Source: Lysobacterales bacterium (GTDB taxonomy: Bacteria; Pseudomonadota; Gammaproteobacteria; Xanthomonadales; SZUA-36). Taken from it: DNA of 39,094 bases. Below are positions 15,147 to 23,412 of the stretch, piece by piece (position 1 is the first letter of the stretch; each line of letters begins with the position of its first letter). A program made the position numbers and the translations under genes. The stretch covers positions 1 through 39,094 of the forward strand of contig JABDPF010000003.1 in assembly GCA_013042915.1 (NCBI GenBank), read 5' to 3'. The notes beneath the pieces were generated by a model, which saw only the letters and a program-made list of their open reading frames with translations, was not told the origin of the DNA and did no database searches.

Positions 15147-16907
15147 GTGAAAGAACATCTTGAAGAGCTTTTGGCGCAATCGCTACTGCACCTGCAACGC
15201 GACGGCGTATTGCCGGCGGAGGCCGACCTCGCGGTTCAACTCGAGCGCACGCGGTCACCGGAACACGGGGAATTCGCGTCCAATATCGCCATGGTGCTGG
15301 CCAAGCCCGCGGGCATGCCCCCGCGCCAACTGGCCGAAGCCATCATCGACCGCGTTCCCACCTCCCGGCAGGTCGAGCGCATGGAAATCGCCGGACCCGG
15401 CTTTATCAATATTTTCCTGCAGCGCTGTGCCCTGACCGGTGTCCTGAAAGACGTCCTTCGCCTGGGTGACAAGTACGGTCGATTGCGCCGGGGCGGCCGC
15501 AACCGCATCACCGTGGAATTCGTTTCCGCCAACCCGACGGGTCCTCTGCACGTCGGCCATGGCCGCGGCGCGGCCTACGGCGCCAGCCTCGCCAGCATCC
15601 TGTCAGCGGCGGGCTATCGCGTTCAACGCGAATACTACGTCAATGACAACGGCCGCCAGATGGATATCCTCGCCGTCTGCGTCTGGCTCCGCTACCTCGA
15701 GCTGTGCGGCGAGGCCGTGGACTTCCCCGAGAACGGCTACCGTGGCGACTACATTTACGACATCGCCCGCATCGTGCGCGTCGAGCAGGGCGACAAGTGG
15801 CGCTTTACCGGTCTCGACGTGGAGGAAAACTTGCCGCCGAACGCCGAACAGGGCGGTGACGGTGAAGCGCACCTCGACGCACTGATCGCCCGGGCCCGCG
15901 AGCTGCTCGGCGAAGAAGGCTACCCGGTGTTTTTCGACACGGCGCTGAACAACATCCTTACCGACATCAAGGACGACCTAGCGGATTTTGGCGTCCACTT
16001 CGACGAGTGGTTCTCGGAACGCGACCTCGAGGAGAGCGGTTCGCTGGAGCATGCCATCGAGCGATTGCGCGAGAACGGCCACCTGTATAAGAAAGACGGC
16101 GCAACCTGGTTCCGCGCATCTGAGCTGGGCGACGAAAAAGACCGCGTGGTGATTCGCGACAACGGTCGCACGACTTACTTCGCCTCGGACATCGCCTACT
16201 TCCTGAACAAGCTGGAACGCGGCTTCCAGACCGCCGTTTACGTCTTCGGCGCCGACCACCACGGTTACGTGGCGCGCCTGCAGGCCGCCGCCCGCGGGCT
16301 GGGCGAGGACCCGGAACGGCTCGAAATCCTGCTGGTGCAGTTCGCCGTGCTCTTCCGCTTCGGCGAGAAAGTGGCCATGTCCACGCGCTCGGGCAACTTC
16401 ATCACGCTGCGCGAACTGCGCGAAGAGGTCAGCACCGACGCCGCGCGGTTCTTCTACGTGATGCGCTCCCATGACCAGCACCTCGATTTCGACCTCGACC
16501 TGGCCAAGTCGCGCACCAGCGAGAACCCGGTCTTCTACATCCAGTATGCCCACGCCCGGATCTGCAGCGTCTTTCGCAACCTCGAGGACATGGACGAGCG
16601 TCACAACGCCGAGATCGGCAATGTCGCGCTGGACCTGTTGTCGGAGGACCACGAACTGCAGTTGATGCGCAACATCAGCCGCTACCCCGAAACGATCGAC
16701 TCGGCTGCCCGCCTGCGCTCACCGCATCTGCTGGCGCATTACCTGCACGCCCTGGCCACCGACCTGCATTCTTACTACAACGCGCACCAGTTCCTGGTGA
16801 AGGACGAAAACCTTCGCAACGCCCGCCTGAACCTGGTGCTGGCCACGCAGATCATCCTGCGCAATGGCCTCACGCTGCTCGGCGTCTCGGCTCCGGAGGA
16901 AATGTAA
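15147..16907 (+). CDS. argS: Arginyl-tRNA synthetase
   Basis: ArgS is the class I enzyme that charges tRNA-Arg. The 586-residue length is typical. The N-terminal Arg-tRNA recognition domain (about 1-110) is followed by the catalytic core with NPTGPLHVGHGRG (HIGH motif as HVGH), FGADHHGYVARL, and KVAMSTRSGNF in place of KMSKS, as is usual in ArgS. The C-terminal DALR anticodon-binding helices contain YIQYAHARICSVFRN and end near TLLGVSAPEEM. Translation starts at GTG 15147, preceded by GGGAAGAG at about ten bases; this start is supported by the family's usual first residues. The FtsN-like gene starts one base after its stop codon. Confidence 0.96.
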   Translation: MKEHLEELLAQSLLHLQRDGVLPAEADLAVQLERTRSPEHGEFASNIAMVLAKPAGMPPRQLAEAIIDRVPTSRQVERMEIAGPGFINIFLQRCALTGVLKDVLRLGDKYGRLRRGGRNRITVEFVSANPTGPLHVGHGRGAAYGASLASILSAAGYRVQREYYVNDNGRQMDILAVCVWLRYLELCGEAVDFPENGYRGDYIYDIARIVRVEQGDKWRFTGLDVEENLPPNAEQGGDGEAHLDALIARARELLGEEGYPVFFDTALNNILTDIKDDLADFGVHFDEWFSERDLEESGSLEHAIERLRENGHLYKKDGATWFRASELGDEKDRVVIRDNGRTTYFASDIAYFLNKLERGFQTAVYVFGADHHGYVARLQAAARGLGEDPERLEILLVQFAVLFRFGEKVAMSTRSGNFITLRELREEVSTDAARFFYVMRSHDQHLDFDLDLAKSRTSENPVFYIQYAHARICSVFRNLEDMDERHNAEIGNVALDLLSEDHELQLMRNISRYPETIDSAARLRSPHLLAHYLHALATDLHSYYNAHQFLVKDENLRNARLNLVLATQIILRNGLTLLGVSAPEEM

Positions 16908-16908
16908 G

Positions 16909-17475
16909 GTGGCAAGGCGCAAGGCAGCGACCCGAACCCGCGGCCGTTCCGGCACCCCTTCGTGGATGTGGCTGCTGACCGGCATGCTGATCGGCCTGGG
17001 CATCGCGTGGTACCTGTTCGCGAGGGGTTATATTCCGCAACCGGAACCGGCCGAGCCCGAGGCGGGCGCAGACACTGCCGAGGTGGCCGACAGCGAAGAG
17101 ATCGCGCCGGCTACCGAGGAGACAAAGACCTCGCGATATGATTTCTTCACGGTGCTGCCGGAAATGGAAGTGGTGGTTCCCGAAGACGAGCTGAGCCGCC
17201 AGGCCAGGCCGGAGACGCCCGACAGGCCGGCGGATCAGCAGGAACAATATCTACTGCAAGTCGGGTCCTTCAAGGCACGGGGCGACGCGGAACAGCGCAA
17301 GGCGCAGTTGGCGCTGCTGGGCGAGACCGCCGCCATCCAGACCGTGACCGTCAACGACACTACCTGGCATCGCGTGCGCATCGGTCCCGTCAGCGGTCCG
17401 CGGCAGGCCGAGGACATTCGTAACAAGCTGGCGGACAACCAGATCGACAGCCTGGTGATGAAGAACCCGCGCTAG
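16909..17475 (+). CDS. FtsN-like SPOR-domain membrane protein
   Basis: This 188-residue protein has a short basic cytoplasmic start (ARRKAATRTRGR), one membrane segment at about residues 20-38 (WMWLLTGMLIGLGIAWYLF), an acidic Pro/Glu-rich periplasmic linker and a C-terminal SPOR domain (from YLLQVGSFKARGDAEQ to DSLVMKNPR). SPOR domains bind denuded septal glycan, so a cell-division role like FtsN is likely. Position directly after argS is seen in other gammaproteobacteria such as Pseudomonas. The start is GTG 16909; the ribosome site GGAGGAAA lies inside the end of argS. Its TAG stop lies in a CTAG shared with the stop of the convergent batD gene. Confidence 0.9.
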   Translation: MARRKAATRTRGRSGTPSWMWLLTGMLIGLGIAWYLFARGYIPQPEPAEPEAGADTAEVADSEEIAPATEETKTSRYDFFTVLPEMEVVVPEDELSRQARPETPDRPADQQEQYLLQVGSFKARGDAEQRKAQLALLGETAAIQTVTVNDTTWHRVRIGPVSGPRQAEDIRNKLADNQIDSLVMKNPR

Positions 17476-19223
17476 CCCCCGGGATTGACCCGGTTTTCGG
17501 GCGCATACAGGTCCGTCAGCGGCGCGCGCTCGCCGGCAGCGGCTGCCAGTTTCCGAGTCCGCCAGCCTTCAAAAAGCCGCCACAGCATTTTGCCGTCCCA
17601 ATCACCCTGAACGCCCGGTTTGAAGCCGCGGGCGTCCAGGTCGTAGAGGCCCAGTCGAAGGTCCGGGTCGCCGGTCCCTGCCGCAAATTCCAACACGCTG
17701 CCCTGTCCGCCCGTTTCGTGTCGGGCCAGCCAGCGCTGCAGCGCTCGCCGCGCCGATGCCGGATCACCGTTACGGCAGGCGTTTCGGAAGGCCTTCAAAA
17801 GAGCGTTCCCGTCGATGCTCTCGACCGCTTCCGTTCCGTTCAATCCGCTAGGGGCACGCACCCTGGCGAGCAAACGCCAGACCAGAAGCAACGTCGCCAG
17901 CCACATCAGCGCAAAACCCAGCGCAATCCCTTTCCAGAACAACTCGGAGCCTTTGCCGGCGTCCGCGGCAGGTAGCGAAGCGGCCTGATCGGGCACTGGC
18001 GGCAAGGCCGCTGCCGCAGGCGGCGCCAGGTCGGCCGGCATCACCGCGAGACGCTGCTCCGGCAGCACCGCCAAGCGCTGTTCGTCTGCCTGTGTGTCCC
18101 ACCAGTCCACGCGGACCTCGGGGAGCACCAGTTCGCCGTGCTGTTCGGGAACTACCGCGTAACGAAACTCCTTGTGGCCCAGCACCCATCGCCCATCGTC
18201 GCGGGTAATCCCCTGGGGCTGGTCGGGGTAAATCCGTGCGTTTTCTATCGGCGGCCAGGTCGGCTCGACGATCATGTTCTCCTCGAGCCCGACCGCATCG
18301 ACCATCACCGTTCGCGTGACCGGCTCGCCGACACGCAGCGTGTCACCGGAGGAAATCTGCTGGGAGACTTTCAGTTTGCGCGCGGGCTGCCAGTCGTCGC
18401 CAGTGAAGGCTTCCGCACGAGGCTCGACCTGCAGCCGTATTTCCTCGCTGGCGGCACGTACACGCCGGCCGCGAACGGACTGTTTCCAGATGTCGCCTGG
18501 CCGGTTCTCCAACAGGCGCCCGGAAAGCTCCATCGCCGGCACGACAAGCTCGCCCGAGCGTTCGGGGAATACCGCGTAATGGCGCTCCAGGACGCGGTAG
18601 CGTTTACCGCCGCGTTCGGCCTGGTAAGGGGTTTCCTCGAGCAGCCGAACCGACGCCGGGGCCGGTTCGGGTTGACTGATGGCCGCCTCGGTCAGGTTTG
18701 GGTGATAGAGCACGCGCACTACCAGTCCGAACTGCGCATGCACGTAATACGGCCCATCCCCTGGGGTCACCTCGACCTCGATGAACACCGGTGGCAGTTC
18801 ACCCTCGGCCAGCTCGGGCGCCGGTTCGACGCGCAACAGCACCGGGCGGGTGCGGCTGTCACCAAACCGGAATGACGGAATCTGTATATCGCCGTCGCGC
18901 TTGGGTTCGACCGTCAGCAGCAGGCGAACCATGGCGGTCTGCCGGCCACCAACAATGGAAAGCTGCTGTTCACGGCGACTATCGAGGATCTCGAAATCCT
19001 CTTCGAGCACGCTGAGGTCGGTCTCCAGGCTCTCATCGGTGTTGTCGGCAGTGAAGGTCAGCGTGACCGTCTCACCCACCATCACCCGATCGCGGTCGAT
19101 GCGCAGTTCTACCGCCGACAGGACAGGCGTGGCCAAGCCCGCCAGGAGCACCAGCAGCATGGCCCGCACCACGAGGGAGGCTGCGCCTTGCCGGCGTTGC
19201 GAATCCGTTGTGCCCTGTTTCAT
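17472..19223 (-). CDS. batD: BatD-like protein (oxygen-tolerance family)
   Basis: This 583-residue protein has a signal peptide (hydrophobic core ending LAGLATPVLSA), then repeated Ig-like beta domains of the BatD family beginning VELRIDRDRVMVGETVTLTF. Other landmarks are RSGELVVPAMELSGRLL and FRYAVVPEQHGELVLPEVRVDWW. One membrane segment lies at about 465-487 (GIALGFALMWLATLLLVWRLL), followed by a helical C-terminal cytoplasmic tail. It is the last gene of the moxR/bat operon, ten bases after the batB/C stop. Upstream in-frame codons would read through the basic antisense of the previous gene and are rejected. Bat proteins are linked to oxygen or envelope stress tolerance, with no fixed mechanism. 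Its TAG overlaps the convergent SPOR gene stop. Confidence 0.9.
   Translation of the reverse strand: MKQGTTDSQRRQGAASLVVRAMLLVLLAGLATPVLSAVELRIDRDRVMVGETVTLTFTADNTDESLETDLSVLEEDFEILDSRREQQLSIVGGRQTAMVRLLLTVEPKRDGDIQIPSFRFGDSRTRPVLLRVEPAPELAEGELPPVFIEVEVTPGDGPYYVHAQFGLVVRVLYHPNLTEAAISQPEPAPASVRLLEETPYQAERGGKRYRVLERHYAVFPERSGELVVPAMELSGRLLENRPGDIWKQSVRGRRVRAASEEIRLQVEPRAEAFTGDDWQPARKLKVSQQISSGDTLRVGEPVTRTVMVDAVGLEENMIVEPTWPPIENARIYPDQPQGITRDDGRWVLGHKEFRYAVVPEQHGELVLPEVRVDWWDTQADEQRLAVLPEQRLAVMPADLAPPAAAALPPVPDQAASLPAADAGKGSELFWKGIALGFALMWLATLLLVWRLLARVRAPSGLNGTEAVESIDGNALLKAFRNACRNGDPASARRALQRWLARHETGGQGSVLEFAAGTGDPDLRLGLYDLDARGFKPGVQGDWDGKMLWRLFEGWRTRKLAAAAGERAPLTDLYAPENRVNPGG
17479..17497 (+). 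terminator. Short terminator-like hairpin after the argS operon
   Basis: CCGGG (17479-17483) pairs with CCCGG (17489-17493) across loop ATTGA and is followed by TTTT. It begins three bases after the SPOR-gene stop and lies inside the 3' end of batD coding sequence on the other strand. The stem and T-run are short, so termination would be weak. Confidence 0.35.
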
Positions 19224-19233
19224 CTCGATAACC

Positions 19234-20928
19234 TCACCATGATTCTCTTTCGTCGTCCGGTGCGCCCCTGCGCTGGTGCTGATTGCGGAATTTGCGACGC
19301 AACAGACCCCCGGGGTCATCCGGGATACGGCGCAGCCATTGTTCCATGGCCTGCGCGTCCTCCTCGGTCCACTGCTCCATCTGCTCCGTTTGCTGGCCGC
19401 TCGCCTCGTCCTTTTCGCTTTCCTGGGGCGATTCCTGGCTATCGCTTTCCTGGCCTTCCTCGTCCTGCCCGCCTTCCTGGCTTTCCTGCTCCTCGTCGCC
19501 CTGCTGTTGTTCATCGGACGAATCGCTTTCCCCGGGGTCGCCCTCTTCGCGCTGCTGCTGCTCCTGCTGGTCTTTCAATTTTTCGACGAGGTTGCGGTTG
19601 TAGATGGCGTCCAGCATGTCCGGGTCCTGCTCCAGGGCCCGGTCATAGGCGGCAATCGCGCCGTCCAGGTCGCCCTGCTGTGCCAGGGCGTTACCCAGGT
19701 TGTAATCCGCATCCGTGCCCTCGTGGTCGCGCCAGGCGTCGGCCGCATTGGCGTACTCACCACTGCGGTACCAGGCTTCGCCCGACAGGGCCGGGTTTTG
19801 GGCCAGCGCCGCCGCTTGCTGCGGCTGGTCGTTTTGCAGGGCTTGCCAGGCTTGTTGATCCTTGCGCATCCACAAATCGTCCCACCAGTCCGCCCGGGCC
19901 TCGGTCGGCAAGAACAGGGCATTGCTCAACAGCAGCGGCAGCACGAAAAACAGGCCTCGGCGAAAACCCGCCAGGGCCAACGGAATCAGCAGCAGGACCA
20001 GCCAGGGGCCGGCATCCTTCCAGCGCTCGCCGAGAACATCCTCACGAAGCTCAAAACCCGCGCCTTCCACCGCGCCCCACGGCTTGGCTTCACTCAAGGC
20101 CGGACCCAGTTCGGTGTAGGCACCACCGCCGGCCCGCGCCAGTTCCTGCAGATCCGGGCGCTGCAGCCGGGCGATGACCACGTTGCCCGCACGGTCGCTG
20201 ACGAAACCGCCACCGCTGGGAATCGGTGCGCCGTCCAGAGTTCCGACGGCCAGCACCGAGGTGATGATGCCCACCTCGCGCAGGCTCCGCGCTCGCGCCC
20301 TGGCGGCGGTGTCGACCGAATCGGTCACCAGTAGCACTTCACCACGGGCGAGGCCGGAGCGTTCGAACAGGGAGGCTGCCAGTTCCAGCGCGCGATCGGG
20401 ACGGCTACCGGCCACCGGGATGATGTCCGGGCGCAGGGCGGGCAGCAGGTTGGCAATCGTGTTCATATCGTTGGTTAGGGGCGAAACCACGTAGGCGTCG
20501 CCGGCGTACGCAACCATGCCCACCTGGCCCTCCTCGGTGGACGCCAGCAGATCGGCCAAACGGTAACGGGCGCGGATCAACCGGTTGGGCCGCAGGTCCT
20601 CCGCGAGCATCGAGCGTGAGAGGTCAACCGCGAGGACACGCGCGTCGCGGGCCGAGTAGGAGGTATCGGGCAGCTTCTGCCAACTGGGCCCCGAGAGCGC
20701 CAGGATCGTCACCAGCAAGGCCAAGCCGGCCAGCCAGGGGCCGGTGCTCCGCCGACCATCGTCCCCGGCCCGCTCGATGCTGAGCCAGCGCAGCAGGTGC
20801 GGGTCGCAGACCCGTGCCCAGTCGCCGGACGCCCGCTGCATTCGCCGCCATGCCCAGGGCAGCAACACGACGAGCGGTAACAGCAACAACCAACCGGGTC
20901 GGATGAAGTGGATCAAGCCGGCGTTCAT
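19234..20928 (-). CDS. von Willebrand A plus TPR protein (BatB/BatC fusion)
   Basis: This 564-residue protein joins two functions that are separate genes in some species. It has two N-terminal membrane segments, then a vWA domain with MIDAS residues VDLSRSM and VTDSVDTA. A third membrane segment (about 310-345) leads to TPR repeats with AWYRSGEYANAADAW and ADYNLGNALAQQGDLDGAI. A long acidic Gln/Glu/Ser/Asp low-complexity stretch follows, then the conserved ending QWLRRIPDDPGGLLRRKF seen in this family. It begins inside the batA stop (ATGA at 20928-20925). The vWA part probably binds a divalent metal and a partner protein, with the TPR as scaffold in the periplasm or at the membrane. Confidence 0.92.
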   Translation of the reverse strand: MNAGLIHFIRPGWLLLLPLVVLLPWAWRRMQRASGDWARVCDPHLLRWLSIERAGDDGRRSTGPWLAGLALLVTILALSGPSWQKLPDTSYSARDARVLAVDLSRSMLAEDLRPNRLIRARYRLADLLASTEEGQVGMVAYAGDAYVVSPLTNDMNTIANLLPALRPDIIPVAGSRPDRALELAASLFERSGLARGEVLLVTDSVDTAARARARSLREVGIITSVLAVGTLDGAPIPSGGGFVSDRAGNVVIARLQRPDLQELARAGGGAYTELGPALSEAKPWGAVEGAGFELREDVLGERWKDAGPWLVLLLIPLALAGFRRGLFFVLPLLLSNALFLPTEARADWWDDLWMRKDQQAWQALQNDQPQQAAALAQNPALSGEAWYRSGEYANAADAWRDHEGTDADYNLGNALAQQGDLDGAIAAYDRALEQDPDMLDAIYNRNLVEKLKDQQEQQQREEGDPGESDSSDEQQQGDEEQESQEGGQDEEGQESDSQESPQESEKDEASGQQTEQMEQWTEEDAQAMEQWLRRIPDDPGGLLRRKFRNQHQRRGAPDDERESW

Positions 20929-21980
20929 GGACGCGCCCTGTTTGACCGGACACCGGCTTCGCCGCGGGGCAGCGCCCCGCGAACACCCGGCAACAGCACC
21001 GTCAACACACCGCCAAGCGCCAGCGCGAAGGCCGCTGCCAGCGGCCAGAAGAACAACTCGTCAACCGGCCGAATGGCTTCCTGATCGCTTTCAACCGGCT
21101 CCAGTTCGTCCAGCTGCCCGTAGATTTCCGCCAGGGCCTCGGCGTCGCGTGCCCGGAAGTAAGCACCGCCGGTGCGCTCGGCAATCGCCCGCAGCGTGTC
21201 CTCGTCCAGGTCGGCCGAGGGATTGACCAGCCGGCTGCCAAAAAAGTCCTGCACCATCATTTCGTCGGCGCCCACACCGACCGTGTAGATTCTCAGCCCC
21301 TCCCGTGCCGCGAACTCGGTCGCCTGCATCGGCTGCACCTCGCCCGAGGTGTTGGCGCCATCGGTGAGCAGGATCAGCACGCGCTCGCTGGCGGCATCCT
21401 CGCGCAGACGCTTGACCGACAGGCCGATCGCGTCCCCGATCGCGGTTTCCCGGCCGGCCAGTCCAATCTCCGATTCCTCCAGCAGGATGGCGGTGGTCTC
21501 GGTGTCGAAGGTCAGCGGCGTCTGGAGGTAGGCTCGGCTGCCGAACAGCACCAGGCCAACGCGATCGCCCTTGCGGCCCTGGATGAATTCGCCGGCCACT
21601 TTCTTGACCACCGCCAGGCGGTTGACCGGCTTGTTGCCCAGCACCATGTCCTGCGTATCCATCGAGCCGGAGATGTCGACCGCCAGCAAGAGGTCGCGAC
21701 CCGTGATCGGCAGAGTCTCGATTTCGCCCACCCACTGCGGCCGCGCGGCGGCAAGCAGCAGCACCAGCCATGCAAGGCCGGCCACCAGGGCCAGTACGGG
21801 CCGTTTGCCGGTGCCGGCCATGCCTTCGCGGACCCGCTCGAACCATGGAACCCGCAGCGCCTGCAAGGCGCCGCCGGGCGCCGGCTTCATTGATCTGCGC
21901 ACCAACCAGGGCAGCGGCGCGAGTGCCAGCAACCAGGGCCAGGCCAATGTCAGTCCTTCGACGGCGGCGCCTTCAGCCAT
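20925..21980 (-). CDS. batA: von Willebrand A membrane protein (BatA-like)
   Basis: This 351-residue protein has a hydrophobic N-terminal segment (LAWPWLLALAPLPWLV), a second at about 60-80, a vWA domain with a perfect MIDAS (DISGSM at about 102-107, TDGANTSG near 200) and a C-terminal membrane helix (FFWPLAAAFALALGGVLTVLL). This is the classic BatA layout, with the vWA domain between membrane anchors facing the periplasm. It overlaps the DUF4381 gene by eight bases and the batB/C gene by four, so the operon is tightly coupled. The exact biochemical role of BatA is unknown; vWA proteins encoded next to MoxR ATPases are thought to act together in metal-dependent protein remodelling. Confidence 0.92.
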   Translation of the reverse strand: MAEGAAVEGLTLAWPWLLALAPLPWLVRRSMKPAPGGALQALRVPWFERVREGMAGTGKRPVLALVAGLAWLVLLLAAARPQWVGEIETLPITGRDLLLAVDISGSMDTQDMVLGNKPVNRLAVVKKVAGEFIQGRKGDRVGLVLFGSRAYLQTPLTFDTETTAILLEESEIGLAGRETAIGDAIGLSVKRLREDAASERVLILLTDGANTSGEVQPMQATEFAAREGLRIYTVGVGADEMMVQDFFGSRLVNPSADLDEDTLRAIAERTGGAYFRARDAEALAEIYGQLDELEPVESDQEAIRPVDELFFWPLAAAFALALGGVLTVLLPGVRGALPRGEAGVRSNRARP

Positions 21981-22449
21981 GTTTCTGCACCCAGGTGCGG
22001 GCCAGTCGATCCAGCGCGTTCACGTCAAAGCGGGGCGCGGGCGCGTACGGCCCCTGTGCCAGCACGGCCAGGTCTTCGACCGGCTCGTCCTCGGGCATCA
22101 ATCCGCTGACAAAGGCCACCCAGGCCTCGCCCTCCAGCCGGGCGCAATGGCTGTCAGGGAAAGCCGTCAGCGCCACGGCACGGAACAGTCGATTCAGCCC
22201 GGCCAGGTAGTCTTGGGCTTGCTCGTCGGGATCGTGCCTGGCGCGCAGTTCGGCAAGCTCTTCCAGCCACGCCCGGCGGCGTAGACGAACGGCCCGTTTG
22301 GCGAGGATTTTTCTAATCAGAACGACCACGAACAGCAACAACAGCAGGGCCAGCAGCCACCAGCCGGGCGCCGGCGGCCACACGCCCGGAGCGGCGGCGG
22401 GATGAATATCCGCGAGTTGCGCCAGTTGCTGTTGCAGTTCGGGATTCAC
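21973..22449 (-). CDS. DUF4381 membrane protein
   Basis: This 158-residue protein has one strong membrane segment (WWLLALLLLLFVVVLIRKIL, about 30-50) just after a Pro-rich start (HPAAAPGVWPPAPGWW), then a basic and helical cytoplasmic region including LNRLFRAVALTAFP and LEGEAWVAFVSG. This is the DUF4381 pattern, always found between the DUF58 and batA genes of MoxR operons. Translation starts at GTG 22449, 21 bases after the DUF58 stop. The function is unknown; an accessory role to the neighbouring vWA proteins is inferred from constant gene order. Confidence 0.88.
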   Translation of the reverse strand: MNPELQQQLAQLADIHPAAAPGVWPPAPGWWLLALLLLLFVVVLIRKILAKRAVRLRRRAWLEELAELRARHDPDEQAQDYLAGLNRLFRAVALTAFPDSHCARLEGEAWVAFVSGLMPEDEPVEDLAVLAQGPYAPAPRFDVNALDRLARTWVQKHG

Positions 22450-22470
22450 GATTCTCCAGTCCCGCTTGCC

Positions 22471-23412
22471 CTAGCGGGGGCGCCCCACCAGCACGCGCAG
22501 TTCACGGCCGAGCACGTCCACGGGGTCGTCGTCGGCGCGCAGGGTCAACCAGCCGCAGGCATGTTTTTGGAACAGGCGTCGCGGTGCATCGAGGTGCTGT
22601 TCGCCCATCGCGCGGTAGCGCTGGCGTGTTGGGCGATGGCCCGTATCGAGCACGGTCGAATCCCGACCGTCGGTAATCGGGTAACGGCCCTCGGGCAGTT
22701 CGTATTCCGCGGCGTCCACAACCTGGCAGCCAATCACGTCGCTGTGCTGACGCAGGCGCGAGAGGTGGCGGTGGCAGGATTCGTCGAGACCGAAGAAATC
22801 GCTGATGACGATCACCAGGCTGCCCGGGCGCACCGTGTGCCGAACCCGTTCCAGCGCGGTGGACAGCGGTTCGCGGGCGTCGTCCGACGTCTGCTCGGGC
22901 TGCAGCCATTCGACCAGGCCCTGGATAACGCGCATGGCCCCGCGGCGTCCGCCAGCCGGGCGCAGTTCCCGATGACGGCCCGGGGCGAATAAAAAGCCGC
23001 CGATGCGGTCCCCGCGGCGCACGGCGGACCAGGCAATCGCCGCGGCCATCTGGCCGGCAGCGACCGATTTGAGGCGCTTGCGGGTGCCGAAGTACAGCGT
23101 CGGGCTGGCGTCGAGAACCACCAACACCGGGCGCTCGCGCTCTTCCTGGAACACCTTGGTGTACGCGCGGCCGGTTCGCGCGGTGACGCGCCAGTCCATG
23201 TTGCGGATGTCGTCGCCCGGCTGGTAATTGCGCGACTCGAGGAAATCCACCCCGCGTCCGCGAAACCGCGAGCGGTAGGCGCCGGCCAGGGCCGAAGCCG
23301 CCGGTTGCCTCATCGGCAGCCGCAGGGCGTGGCAGCGCGGCCTCAGCGCGATCAGCTCTTCCGCGTTGAGGTGAATGCCGTCCCCCGGGTCCTGGCGCCC
23401 CACGGCGGCCAT
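22471..23412 (-). CDS. DUF58 protein of the MoxR operon
   Basis: This 313-residue DUF58 protein has the family motif at about 66-95 (RNYQPGDDIRNMDWRVTARTG), followed by a vWA-like fold with a modified first motif VVLDASPTL and VIVISDFFGLD. No membrane segments are visible, unlike longer DUF58 proteins, so it is probably cytoplasmic. The ATG at 23412-23410 shares one base with the moxR TGA (TGATG), which sets the start. A longer in-frame reading to 23658 would overlap moxR by 250 bases and is basic, low-complexity sequence, so it is rejected. DUF58 proteins are constant partners of MoxR ATPases; the job is not known in detail. Confidence 0.91.
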   Translation of the reverse strand: MAAVGRQDPGDGIHLNAEELIALRPRCHALRLPMRQPAASALAGAYRSRFRGRGVDFLESRNYQPGDDIRNMDWRVTARTGRAYTKVFQEERERPVLVVLDASPTLYFGTRKRLKSVAAGQMAAAIAWSAVRRGDRIGGFLFAPGRHRELRPAGGRRGAMRVIQGLVEWLQPEQTSDDAREPLSTALERVRHTVRPGSLVIVISDFFGLDESCHRHLSRLRQHSDVIGCQVVDAAEYELPEGRYPITDGRDSTVLDTGHRPTRQRYRAMGEQHLDAPRRLFQKHACGWLTLRADDDPVDVLGRELRVLVGRPR

